Shown: positions 33,547 to 41,306 of the stretch, one piece after another
Layout of the letters: each line of letters starts with the position of its first letter
Position numbering within the stretch: the first letter of the stretch is position 1
NCBI GenBank assembly: GCA_045546255.1
Contig: JAZQCK010000078.1
Span: forward strand, 1-64,000
Source of the DNA: RGIG5612 sp045546255
Lineage (GTDB): Bacteria > Bacillota > Clostridia > Lachnospirales > Lachnospiraceae
Direction: 5' to 3'
Length of the DNA: 64,000 nt
Translations under genes and position numbers: made by a program
Notes under the pieces: generated by a model
Database searches by the model: none
The model's input: the letters and a program-made list of their open reading frames with translations, nothing else
Told to the model about the DNA's origin: nothing

Positions 33547-34542
33547 TTATGCTTCTTTTTCTTTGTTAAGGTTTGCAAGGATAGCGGCTTTCTTTGCTTC
33601 TGCGGATGGGGATTTTACGATACATGCATTGTAATCCTGATATACTTTCAGTTTCGCCGGGATCTCGTCCTTATGCGGCATGTAGCGGTTCATAAGAACT
33701 TCGCCGATCTCGTCGCCGTGTGCCTCGAGTCCGCATGGCTTGGTGTGGTTCTCGTGCTGTTCTTCTTCCGGCCATTCGATCTTCATCTCGTCGCCATCCA
33801 TTAAGATGTGGCCATGAGTTCCGCAGATTGCGCACCATACGTCTTTTTTCTTCGGGTTGAAGAGCATAGCGTTGAAGTGGCAGGATGGGCAAACATCTTC
33901 TTCGCTCGGCTCGCCTCTCCAGCTGTGGTCGTTATCGAGAACTGCCTGAGCAAGGTTACGTCCAAGCTGTCTTGCGCGCTCCAGATATGCTTCGTCTAAT
34001 GTTGCTGCGCCCGGGTTTGCGATACCGGTAACGTTCATGAAGTCAACAACATCCGTGGATGCGGAGAAGCAGGTGGAGTAGAGTGTCGGAATACCCATGG
34101 ATACCCAGTGGCTTGAAAGAGCGCCACCTACGCTGATCAGAGCGCCCGGACGGGATTTTACTCTGCCTTCTGCCCACTTTGGAGTTCCGAAACGGCTCAT
34201 CATGACGGCGTCGATCTTTGGTCCAAAAACTCTGTCGCGGAATGCAACGGTCATGGAAGAACCGGTTGTAGAGTAGACCGGACCTGCCATTAAGAATCCG
34301 TCACAGTCTAAGAATTTGTCGATCAGGAATGCGGCATCATCTTTGCCATGAACGCATTTTGTCGGGTCGTCCATTGCTGCACAGAACTGTCCTGAGCATG
34401 CAGTACATGGATAAATATCCATGTCACGAAGGCGGACGAGCTCGACCTCAAGTCCCATCTTCTCAGCTTCCATTAAAGCTGCTTTTGTAAATACCTCACA
34501 GTTACCGTCTTTTCTTCCGGCGCTGACTGCTAAAATTTTCAT
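33547..34542 (-). CDS. Iron-sulfur flavoprotein (Isf-like) with zinc ribbon
   Basis: 331 residues. Residues 1-200 are the flavodoxin-like fold of NADPH-dependent FMN reductases (KILAVSAGRKDGNC; AGPVYSTTGSSM binding FMN phosphate). Inserted early is a cysteine cluster, C46-x2-C49-x4-C54-x8-C63, in the position where Isf proteins bind a 4Fe-4S cluster. Near residue 215 two CxxC pairs (CPSCH...CAICG) form a likely zinc ribbon or rubredoxin-like site. The role is probably one-electron/two-electron transfer. It follows the FAD reductase on the same transcript after 85 bases and is the most diverged of the island's four Isf-like proteins. Confidence 0.8.
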   Translation of the reverse strand: MKILAVSAGRKDGNCEVFTKAALMEAEKMGLEVELVRLRDMDIYPCTACSGQFCAAMDDPTKCVHGKDDAAFLIDKFLDCDGFLMAGPVYSTTGSSMTVAFRDRVFGPKIDAVMMSRFGTPKWAEGRVKSRPGALISVGGALSSHWVSMGIPTLYSTCFSASTDVVDFMNVTGIANPGAATLDEAYLERARQLGRNLAQAVLDNDHSWRGEPSEEDVCPSCHFNAMLFNPKKKDVWCAICGTHGHILMDGDEMKIEWPEEEQHENHTKPCGLEAHGDEIGEVLMNRYMPHKDEIPAKLKVYQDYNACIVKSPSAEAKKAAILANLNKEKEA

Positions 34543-34627
34543 TTGAATCTTCCTCCTAATTAATATCTTTATACTTGTATTCGTGAATGTTTGCTTGATT
34601 CTCCCACTGGGAGTGGTTCAACATGTT

Positions 34628-36097
34628 TTAACCTTCCAGTTTTCTGATATATTTTGCAACGTTATCGCCTGCCATACGGCCGGTGTTAACGGCATAACCC
34701 ATGGTGTTGCCCGGGAGCTTGTACAGATAAGTTCCTGCATAAATATCACAGGTGTCTGTTCCGGCTGCATATAAACCTTTGATCGGGCGGTAGTCAGGGT
34801 CCAAGACCTGAGTCTTGTGGTTGATCTGGATTCCGCCAAGGCTTCCGTATGCGGAGAGCGCGATTGCGCCACCCCAAAGCTTACCTTCGATCTTGCGCAT
34901 GTATTTATGCTCTTTGTTGAAGACATCGTCATAGCCTTCCTCACAAAGATCATTGTATTCCTCTAAGGTCTCGCGGAATGTCTCAAGATCGATTCCAAAG
35001 AACTCACAAAGCTCTTCATCCGTTGCATCCGTAATATAAGCCTTTTCCGGAGCAAGCTCTTTTGCTGTTTCAAGCTGTTCTTCCAGGAAATTCATCGTGT
35101 TGCCAAAGATCGAACCTGCAATTCCTGCCCAATCAAGGCCGTTACGATAGTAGTATTTTACTAGCTTATCAGATGCGATCATGATCGCATAGCGCTGCGG
35201 CTGGCGTTTCAGAACATTCGCTAGGATCGCAGGGTTTTCAGAATAAGCCTCATTCATGACCCTTTCACCGGAAAGGTTTACAAGAAGGTTCGGCTGGTTA
35301 AAAATGTTTGCAAGAGCAAAGCACTCATCCGGAACACGGGTCTTCGTGTTCGTTTCCATATCAATCTTGCCTTTCATCGCGCCGACTTCCCAGGCAAGAC
35401 GAAGCCCGTCACCTTTAAGTCCCGGAATTGCAAAGTTGAACATATCTTTACCGAATGTGTAGTCACATTCCTCTTTGATCATCTGCGGGTTATCACCAAA
35501 TCCGCCGGTTGCGATGATGACAGCTTTTGCCTCGACTTCAATCTCTTCGCCATTTTCTTTCTGTGCGATCAGACCGGTGATTCTGTCATCTGTTTTAATG
35601 ATCTTCTTAACTGCTGTATTTGTATGGATCTCAGCTCCGAGTTCCACAGCTCTTTCCAGGATGCGCTTGTTCATAGTTGATGCTGCACGCATTCCGCCCG
35701 GCTTTCCGCCGCCTTCCGGGGTCACCATATGCCAGGTGTTCCAGCTGCCGGCATAGAATTTACCGACTTTACCAAATTCCACGCCCATATCTTCGAGCCA
35801 GTCAATGGTATCGCCGGACTGCCAGAAGTAGTCATGGACGAGGCGGGCATCACAGTTCCAGTGAACATAATCCATAAATTCTTCGAAAACTTTTTCTTTT
35901 GTCAGTTCACTCATTTCCGCTTTCTGAACGCGGCTTTCCACACCAAACGGACCGCCGCCCATATTTGCAGCGCCGCCGCACATCGCCGCTTTTTCAAAAC
36001 CGACAACTTTCAAATCATTTTCTGCTGCAGAAACACAGGCCGCAAGACCTGCCGGGCCTAATCCGATGACTGCAACATCTGCTACGATTTTTGCCAT
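34628..36097 (-). CDS. Fumarate-reductase-like FAD oxidoreductase (first copy)
   Basis: 489 residues, soluble, of the FAD_binding_2 family that includes flavocytochrome c fumarate reductase, urocanate reductase and ketosteroid dehydrogenases. The FAD Rossmann motif is intact (VIGLGPAGLAA), followed by 'GGAANMGGGPFGVES', 'VIIATGGFGDN', 'KGDGLRLAWEVGA' and the closing 'LPGNTMGYAVNTGRMAGDN'. There is no heme or FMN-binding domain, and no twin-arginine signal, so electrons must come from a separate carrier, most simply the Isf-like protein encoded next. The substrate is unknown. AGGAGG precedes the start. Confidence 0.85.
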   Translation of the reverse strand: MAKIVADVAVIGLGPAGLAACVSAAENDLKVVGFEKAAMCGGAANMGGGPFGVESRVQKAEMSELTKEKVFEEFMDYVHWNCDARLVHDYFWQSGDTIDWLEDMGVEFGKVGKFYAGSWNTWHMVTPEGGGKPGGMRAASTMNKRILERAVELGAEIHTNTAVKKIIKTDDRITGLIAQKENGEEIEVEAKAVIIATGGFGDNPQMIKEECDYTFGKDMFNFAIPGLKGDGLRLAWEVGAMKGKIDMETNTKTRVPDECFALANIFNQPNLLVNLSGERVMNEAYSENPAILANVLKRQPQRYAIMIASDKLVKYYYRNGLDWAGIAGSIFGNTMNFLEEQLETAKELAPEKAYITDATDEELCEFFGIDLETFRETLEEYNDLCEEGYDDVFNKEHKYMRKIEGKLWGGAIALSAYGSLGGIQINHKTQVLDPDYRPIKGLYAAGTDTCDIYAGTYLYKLPGNTMGYAVNTGRMAGDNVAKYIRKLEG

Positions 36098-36171
36098 TTG
36101 AATTTCCTCCTGAAATTGCTTTCACTGTTTTATATTTCTTTATTGTTTCGTGACTGTTTTTTTGGCCGTAC

Positions 36172-36210
36172 AAAAAGAGTGCCAACCTTTGTATTTAAAG
36201 ATTAGCACTC
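36172..36210 (-). terminator. Hairpin between the small ORF and the FAD reductase gene
   Basis: On the minus strand GAGTGC(T)AA...AAAG pairs with CTTT...TT(G)GCACTC around a short loop and is followed by TTTTT. It should end the URO-D unit. The proposed -10 of operator site B lies inside it. Confidence 0.7.
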
Positions 36211-36265
36211 CGTGAATTTAAATAGAAACAAATATTACAAAATCTAAAAACAACCAAATAGTTGT
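36199..36265 (-). promoter_or_regulatory. Island operator site B and promoter for the FAD reductase unit
   Basis: ACAAC-N6-GTTGT at 36250-36265. On the minus strand TTCTAT (36227-36222), 17 bp, then TAATCT (36204-36199). Palindrome centre to -35 is 30.5 bp. The -10 is weak, and the leader would be about 95 bases. Confidence 0.55.
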
Positions 36266-36272
36266 GATGCCA

Positions 36273-36443
36273 TCAGGCGTTGTTCAGCTTGGATTTCAGC
36301 ATCATGACCGTCTGGAAACGTCTTTGCGGATCAGCTTCCCAGGACTCATCTTTCAAAAGCTCATCCAGCAGCTCTGAAATCGAATAGCAGGCATTGTTTT
36401 CATTTGTGATTTTTTCGATCAATGTATCAAATTTCTTATCCAT
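36273..36443 (-). CDS. 56-residue helical protein in the URO-D unit
   Basis: Reads MDKKFDTLIEKITNENN..., ending LKSKLNNA. An AGGAG lies five bases before the ATG, and the frame follows the URO-D gene in the same direction, so it is a real candidate gene although very short. It is mostly charged and helical, with one cysteine and no membrane segment. I recognise no family. It could be a subunit or chaperone for the neighbouring enzymes. Confidence 0.6.
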   Translation of the reverse strand: MDKKFDTLIEKITNENNACYSISELLDELLKDESWEADPQRRFQTVMMLKSKLNNA

Positions 36444-36512
36444 GATAGCTCCTGTCTTTTCTCAAATAATCTTTATCGGTGATATTTCATGTCTGGTATT
36501 GCTATAGGTTGA

Positions 36513-37787
36513 TCAGGCTTTAACAGACTTTTCGTTAATGTATCCGTACAGATCCTTCAGCAGTTCCGGGTCTCCATCACTTGGTGAAAGCAGAGGCTTA
36601 TCCATGTTGAACATATAGCCGCCACCCGGCGCTAGCTCCTCAAAACATTTATCCACCCGGTCTTTGCATTTTTGAAGATCATGCAGATGAAGCATTGCAA
36701 GTGGAAAACCGCCGCAGATCACCTGGTGGTCGCCGATGATTTTTTTGGCTTCAAACGGATCATCGCTATCCAGCTGGATCATGACACTGCCTTTTGGAAA
36801 TTCCTTAAATGGCTCCAGCAAATGCTTGAAAGCACCTTCTCCCCGGAGACAGATCTTTTTTCCGGCTTCTGCAAATGGGAGCAGAGCCTTTTTAAAGCCT
36901 TGAAACCAGTATTTCATCTGATCTTCGAGTCCGATAAAAGCTGAAATGTGGAAAATGCAGCCGCACATCGGAAGCGGGTTTGGCTCAAACTTCGGAGGAG
37001 GCATCGTTTTGAACTGTTCAAAACGCGTCCGGTCGATAGCTCCGATTGCCGCATCCAGATGATCGCGGTTATCAGAAAGATCTGCGAACGTATCCATCAT
37101 GCCGCGGTAGATGTCATGCATATTATCCAAAGTTGACATATACATGCCAAAGGAACTGCCGTATTGGTATTCCGTAGGCTGATCGGACTGATCCAAGATG
37201 CCTGCAGCCTTTAACTGATTGACCGGACCGGAAGCCGTCATCCCGAGAACCGGAACAATGGAATAATCTCTTACGGCTGTCTTACAGACCTCCTCTTCAA
37301 AATCTGCAGAACGGCGGGTACAGACTGCAGCCTCTTTTAACATGGCATAGGCCTTGTCTCGCGGCTCTTTAAATGCCGGAACATTCCGCTTAAACCAGTA
37401 TTCATTCATGAAATAATCAGGCTCTTCGATCAGAAGGTCATATTCCTCATCCGTCATGAAGTTATATCCTACCTGATTATGCTGGACGGTGCATCGGTCA
37501 CGTCCAAGGGGATACTTATCAGAGCCAAGCGCCAGAAAAGCATCATAAGCCTCATAAGCGCCTGTATTGACCGTAAAGTCAAACGGAACTTGGTCGAAAT
37601 AGCGGCAATAACGTTTTACATGTTCCTCCTGTGTATAGACCGGACTGTTGAGTTCTTCCAACGTTGCATCTGCAAGGCCGTACTGCCAGTACATCCCCTC
37701 AAATCCGACGGGCACTTTGTCAGGTTCTTTAAACGAACATGCATCCACAATGTTTTTGATCCTCTGATGAAACAATTTTGTATTCAT
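36513..37787 (-). CDS. Uroporphyrinogen-decarboxylase-fold protein (first copy)
   Basis: 424 residues. It belongs to the URO-D superfamily, which contains HemE and the cobamide-dependent methyltransferases (MtaA, CmuA and aromatic O-demethylase relatives). Supporting segments are the N-terminal 'PDKVPVGFEGMYWQYG', 'VPVLGMTASGPVNQLKAAG' and the terminal 'PGGGYMFNMDKPLLSPSDGDPELL', which resembles the usual 'GGGFILSP..' strand. The His-x-Cys zinc motif of the methyltransferases is not visible. No other haem-synthesis gene is near, so HemE itself is unlikely. AGGAG precedes the start, behind operator site C. Confidence 0.75.
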   Translation of the reverse strand: MNTKLFHQRIKNIVDACSFKEPDKVPVGFEGMYWQYGLADATLEELNSPVYTQEEHVKRYCRYFDQVPFDFTVNTGAYEAYDAFLALGSDKYPLGRDRCTVQHNQVGYNFMTDEEYDLLIEEPDYFMNEYWFKRNVPAFKEPRDKAYAMLKEAAVCTRRSADFEEEVCKTAVRDYSIVPVLGMTASGPVNQLKAAGILDQSDQPTEYQYGSSFGMYMSTLDNMHDIYRGMMDTFADLSDNRDHLDAAIGAIDRTRFEQFKTMPPPKFEPNPLPMCGCIFHISAFIGLEDQMKYWFQGFKKALLPFAEAGKKICLRGEGAFKHLLEPFKEFPKGSVMIQLDSDDPFEAKKIIGDHQVICGGFPLAMLHLHDLQKCKDRVDKCFEELAPGGGYMFNMDKPLLSPSDGDPELLKDLYGYINEKSVKA

Positions 37788-37823
37788 ATCTGAACTCCTG
37801 ATTATTATTTATATGTTTTATTT

Positions 37824-37890
37824 AAAATAGCATTGAAAACTTTGTTAATGAAACAAAATAATTGAATGCCCTGAACAACAAAAAAGTTGT
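37824..37890 (-). promoter_or_regulatory. Island operator site C and promoter for the URO-D unit
   Basis: ACAAC-N6-GTTGT at 37875-37890. On the minus strand TTCATT (37852-37847), 17 bp, then TATTTT (37829-37824). Palindrome centre to -35 is 30.5 bp. The leader would be about 30 bases. Confidence 0.65.
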
Positions 37891-37915
37891 AAAAAAAAAG
37901 GACCTTTAAGGTCCT
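37891..37915 (-). terminator. Terminator of the first LysR gene
   Basis: AGGACCTT/AAGGTCCT with a one-base centre; on the minus strand it is followed by nine T's. It lies directly against operator site C. Confidence 0.8.
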
Positions 37916-37931
37916 GCCTGAGAAGACGATG

Positions 37932-38846
37932 TTATTTCAGCTGTTCCCCCAGCCGGTCCTGTTCGGCCATTTCAAATTCATGACTCAAGAAATCCGCAAA
38001 TGCCTCGGAATACGATTTCCCCAGATTTTCATTCCAGACACAGACAACCTGATTCATGATGCCGGTGGGAACTGTTGCAATCTCACTTTCATAAGGAGGG
38101 CGGGCCATGACAGAGCCCAGAATAATGCCATCGCCCTTTGAAACAGCTTCCAGGGCTTTCGGTGCATCGGATACGATGATGATCGATTTTGGCTCGAGCC
38201 CAAAGTTGGCAATATCACGCATGATGCTGTCACGTGTCTCAAAGAAGTTGTCGCTGGTAACGCCTGCGATAAACGCATCATGTTTAAACTCCTGATAATT
38301 TACACCCGGGTGATACTTCGGATGCCGTTTTGAAACCAGAAGGGCCGCTTCTAAGTGATGGATCGGCTTTACGATGATCCCGGGCACATTCTGGACGAAG
38401 CGGTCGATCGTAACCAGCATATCCGTCTCTCTGGCTAGAAGGCGTTCGATGCCGAAGGCAGGAGTATCAAAAGACAGTTCCACATTTGCTGTATAATCCG
38501 TTCCCGGAATGGTAAAGGGATGCATTCGTTTGACTGGTTCGAAATCCGGCTGATTTAAGGTAAGGACAGAAAAATGATTGTTTGCCTGATGATAATCTTC
38601 TAAAAGAACCCCGCAATCCTTTAAAAACTGCTTGTTGAGCTCCAGATATCTTTTCCCCCAGGGCGTGATCTGCACTTTATGTGGGCTGCGGTAGAAAAGA
38701 GGGAAACCAATCTTGGTTTCCAGCTTGGAGATGTTTTTACTGACTGCCTGCTGGGAAATGTATAGCTGCTTTGCCGTTTCACTGAAATTCAGCGTCTCTG
38801 CCAGATTAAAAAAACATTCCATTTGAACGTCAAGACTCATAATCAA
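37932..38846 (-). CDS. LysR-type transcriptional regulator (first copy)
   Basis: 304 residues. An N-terminal winged helix-turn-helix (about 5-63: 'FSETAKQLYISQQAVSKNISKLE') is joined to an effector-binding domain of about 210 residues with the usual 'ETDMLVTIDRF' and a late 'AVSKGDGIILGSV' segment. Such proteins usually activate a divergent gene when bound by a pathway metabolite. It is divergent from the hydrolase gene, with operator site D between them. Its recognition helix is almost identical to that of the second island LysR, so both could read the same palindrome. Confidence 0.92.
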   Translation of the reverse strand: MIMSLDVQMECFFNLAETLNFSETAKQLYISQQAVSKNISKLETKIGFPLFYRSPHKVQITPWGKRYLELNKQFLKDCGVLLEDYHQANNHFSVLTLNQPDFEPVKRMHPFTIPGTDYTANVELSFDTPAFGIERLLARETDMLVTIDRFVQNVPGIIVKPIHHLEAALLVSKRHPKYHPGVNYQEFKHDAFIAGVTSDNFFETRDSIMRDIANFGLEPKSIIIVSDAPKALEAVSKGDGIILGSVMARPPYESEIATVPTGIMNQVVCVWNENLGKSYSEAFADFLSHEFEMAEQDRLGEQLK

Positions 38847-39003
38847 CCTTCTTTGTTCATCAATTCACAATTGTATGCCCTGAGATATTAAGAAAAGTCA
38901 GAATCAGTCAGAAAATCCTCAAGGTAAAACTCGCTTCAAAAATCTTATTACTTTAAGAAACTACCCACATAAAAAATAGTAGCATAGCAGTTTTTGAACT
39001 TCA

Positions 39004-39071
39004 ACAACTTTTTGGTTGTTACCTCCGGGTTCTAAATGATGTTTCCATATGCCGGAGTTCTTTAATACAAT
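39004..39071 (+). promoter_or_regulatory. Island operator site D and promoter for the hydrolase operon
   Basis: ACAAC-N6-GTTGT at 39004-39019, extended to AACAAC/GTTGTT, then TTCCAT (39043-39048), 17 bp, and TACAAT (39066-39071). Palindrome centre to -35 is 31.5 bp. The rest of the 337-base LysR-hydrolase gap shows nothing else clear. Confidence 0.65.
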
Positions 39072-39183
39072 CAAATCAAACAAAGGGATAACTCTGTGTT
39101 TGTGTGCGGAAAACGCAAGAAAAATACATAGAGAAACAGCCTTTAGGTAGTTTATTAACAGCAAAGAAATTGAGGTGAACAGA

Positions 39184-40944
39184 TTGGAAAAAGAGATTAT
39201 TTGGATACCTGAAGACTTTGACGGCGAAACAATCGAAGTTGCTTACCGTAAAGGTGTTCCGGGTAAGACCAAAGAAGAGATGGAGGCGATGATCGCCAGA
39301 GGCGAACGTCCGCACCTCTTCAACTTCTGCGGAAAACTGAATCCGAGAACCTACAGCCCGGAAGAAGGGATCATCTGCATGCAGGACGTTGCTACAACGC
39401 TCCGTGACGGCACGGTGATCTATTCTGATATCTATATGCCGGACGAACCTGGTAAGAAATTTCCTCTTCTGATCTCCTGGAGCCCGTTCTCAAAAAGACC
39501 GGCAGAGGGAATGCAGGAGTGGAAACTGATGGGAGTTCCGCCAGGAACTGTATCAGAAATGTCAAAATTTGAATCCACCGACCCGGGCTACTGGTGCCAT
39601 ATCGGCTATGCCGTAGCAAACGTTGACCCGAGAGGTGTTGGTAACTCCGAAGGAAATGTAGAGCAGTATGGTCCGCAGGGCGCGCGCGATGGTTATGATT
39701 ACATCGAGTGGGCAGCGGAGCAGGACTGGTGCTCCGGCAAGATCGCTCTTTTTGGAAACTCCGGTGTTGCAATGAGCGCAGCAAGAATCGCAGCTGAACA
39801 GCCGCCTCATCTGACCTGCGTAGCTCTCTGGGAGCTTACAGCTGATATGTACAGAGAGTCCTTAGCAGTCGGCGGTATCATGGCTCCTTCCTTCAATGAA
39901 GATATCCTTGCAGGTATCGCCTGCAAAAACTACATCGAGGATCTTCCTACGATGGCAGCAAAATATCCGATGATGAACAAATACTGGGAGAGCAAGATCG
40001 TAAAATGGAATCAGATCCGTATTCCTACTTACGTTTGCTCCGGCTGGTGCCATATCCACCTTCGCGGATCTTTAGAGACTTTCCGTCGTATCCGCTCCGG
40101 TAAGAAATGGCTCCGTGCCCACAGAGAATTCGAGTGGCCGGATACATACGACAGAGATAACGTAGCGGATCTTACCGCATTCTATGATCGTTATCTGAAG
40201 AATGTCAGAAACGGCTGGGAGTTCACTCCGAAGGTACGTGTCGACGTTATGGATGCATATGATTATGACTATGCAGTCAAACGTGTTGAAGATAACTGGC
40301 CGATCAAGAGAACCGAGTATAAGAAGATCTATCTGGATGCTTCTAATATGGGAACAAGCCTTGAGCAGCCGTTCGAAAAAGAAGCAGAAGTTTCTTATGA
40401 TCCGATGAAAGAAACTGTCATCTTTGATTATAAGTTCGAAGAAGACACTGAGATCACCGGCTACATGAAACTGAAACTGTATTGCGAGTGCCGCGGCTAT
40501 GATGATATGGACCTCTTTGTATGGGTTAAGAAGAACGGCGTAAATGGCGAGCATATCCCGGTCTACGCTATGCATGAGCCATATAGAGGCGCATGGGGAT
40601 ACATGAGAGTTTCCCACAGAGAGCTTGATGAGAAGATGGCAACCGACTTCCAGCCGGTACAGTCCCACAAGAATCTCCAGAAGCTTTCTCCGGGCGAGAT
40701 CGTTCCGGTCGAGATCGAAATGTATCCGCACAGCCGTATCTGGCATAAAGGCGAGACCCTTCGCATTGAGGTTACCGGCCGTTTCGTAAAATCCGACTGG
40801 TTCGAAGATCCGAAGGTCAACATCGCGTCGGATAACGGCGATGGAATCCATGTCTTCCATACAGGCGGACAGTATGATTCCTTCCTGCAGATCCCTGTGA
40901 TCCCGCCGAAATACACGGCTGGAGATTACGTTTACAGAGGCTAA
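39184..40944 (+). CDS. CocE/NonD family hydrolase
   Basis: 586 residues from TTG 39184, which has GAGGTG six bases upstream; a GTG at 39175 overlaps that site and is less likely. It has the alpha/beta-hydrolase domain of X-Pro dipeptidyl-peptidases and cocaine esterase ('YSDIYMPDEPGKKFPLLISW'). The nucleophile elbow reads FGNSGVAMS, so the serine in GNSG is the likely catalyst; an Asp in FYDRYL and a nearby His are candidate partners. A C-terminal jelly-roll (about 390-575) is typical. It probably cleaves an ester or amide of the imported compound. It is the first gene downstream of operator site D. Confidence 0.85.
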   Translation: MEKEIIWIPEDFDGETIEVAYRKGVPGKTKEEMEAMIARGERPHLFNFCGKLNPRTYSPEEGIICMQDVATTLRDGTVIYSDIYMPDEPGKKFPLLISWSPFSKRPAEGMQEWKLMGVPPGTVSEMSKFESTDPGYWCHIGYAVANVDPRGVGNSEGNVEQYGPQGARDGYDYIEWAAEQDWCSGKIALFGNSGVAMSAARIAAEQPPHLTCVALWELTADMYRESLAVGGIMAPSFNEDILAGIACKNYIEDLPTMAAKYPMMNKYWESKIVKWNQIRIPTYVCSGWCHIHLRGSLETFRRIRSGKKWLRAHREFEWPDTYDRDNVADLTAFYDRYLKNVRNGWEFTPKVRVDVMDAYDYDYAVKRVEDNWPIKRTEYKKIYLDASNMGTSLEQPFEKEAEVSYDPMKETVIFDYKFEEDTEITGYMKLKLYCECRGYDDMDLFVWVKKNGVNGEHIPVYAMHEPYRGAWGYMRVSHRELDEKMATDFQPVQSHKNLQKLSPGEIVPVEIEMYPHSRIWHKGETLRIEVTGRFVKSDWFEDPKVNIASDNGDGIHVFHTGGQYDSFLQIPVIPPKYTAGDYVYRG

Positions 40945-40956
40945 GAAAAAATGAAT

Positions 40957-41026
40957 GGAGACAGGGGACGGGTCTCTGTCTCCAAGATAAATAAAAAAAG
41001 GAGACAGAGAACCGTCCCCTGTCTCC
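40957..41026. repeat. REP-like 27-bp inverted repeat
   Basis: Two 27-bp arms (40957-40983 and 41000-41026) are complementary with one mismatch around a 16-base A-rich spacer. Each arm is itself partly palindromic (GGAGACAG...CTGTCTCC) and contains GGGGACGG. The form resembles REP/BIME palindromes of Clostridia. It lies inside the operon, where it could form a strong hairpin in the mRNA. Confidence 0.75.
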
Positions 41027-41051
41027 AATGTAACAAAGAGAGGAGAAATTT

Positions 41052-41306
41052 ATGAGCGAAACCTACGGTGGTGGAGTTTACGAAGAAAAATTCGAATTTC
41101 CATTATTAAAACTCGTTCGTGAGAAAGCGGAAGAGCTGGACATCAGCTACCATGACGCTTTAAATCTCGTAAAACCGGACTACGTACGGACCTGCAGATA
41201 TGGTGATGAAGAATATGAAAATGAAGAGATCGCCAAATTCGAAAAGGTCACGGAAGAGACGATTGCGAACTGGGACAAATTTATGAAAGAAAGGGAGGGC
41301 AAATAA
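41052..41306 (+). CDS. 84-residue protein preceding the AprA-like gene
   Basis: A charged, soluble, helical protein (MSETYGGGVYEEKFEFP...). GAGAGGAG precedes the start, and its stop TAA is immediately followed by the ATG of the AprA-like gene, so it is surely co-translated. I recognise no family. It has a single cysteine and no membrane segment. The second AprA-like module at 49.7 kb has no counterpart, so it is not essential to the basic module and might adapt the first enzyme to a partner or substrate. Confidence 0.75.
   Translation: MSETYGGGVYEEKFEFPLLKLVREKAEELDISYHDALNLVKPDYVRTCRYGDEEYENEEIAKFEKVTEETIANWDKFMKEREGK

Noticed and set aside
36177..36210. CIRCE heat-shock operator, because of GAGTGC...GCACTC
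   Set aside because: The arms are in the opposite order to CIRCE (TTAGCACTC-N9-GAGTGCTAA), the loop does not fit, and no chaperone gene follows. It reads better as a terminator.
40072..41028. 318-codon open frame on the minus strand
   Set aside because: It is antisense to the hydrolase gene, whose codons and motifs are clearly conserved; long antisense frames follow from codon bias.
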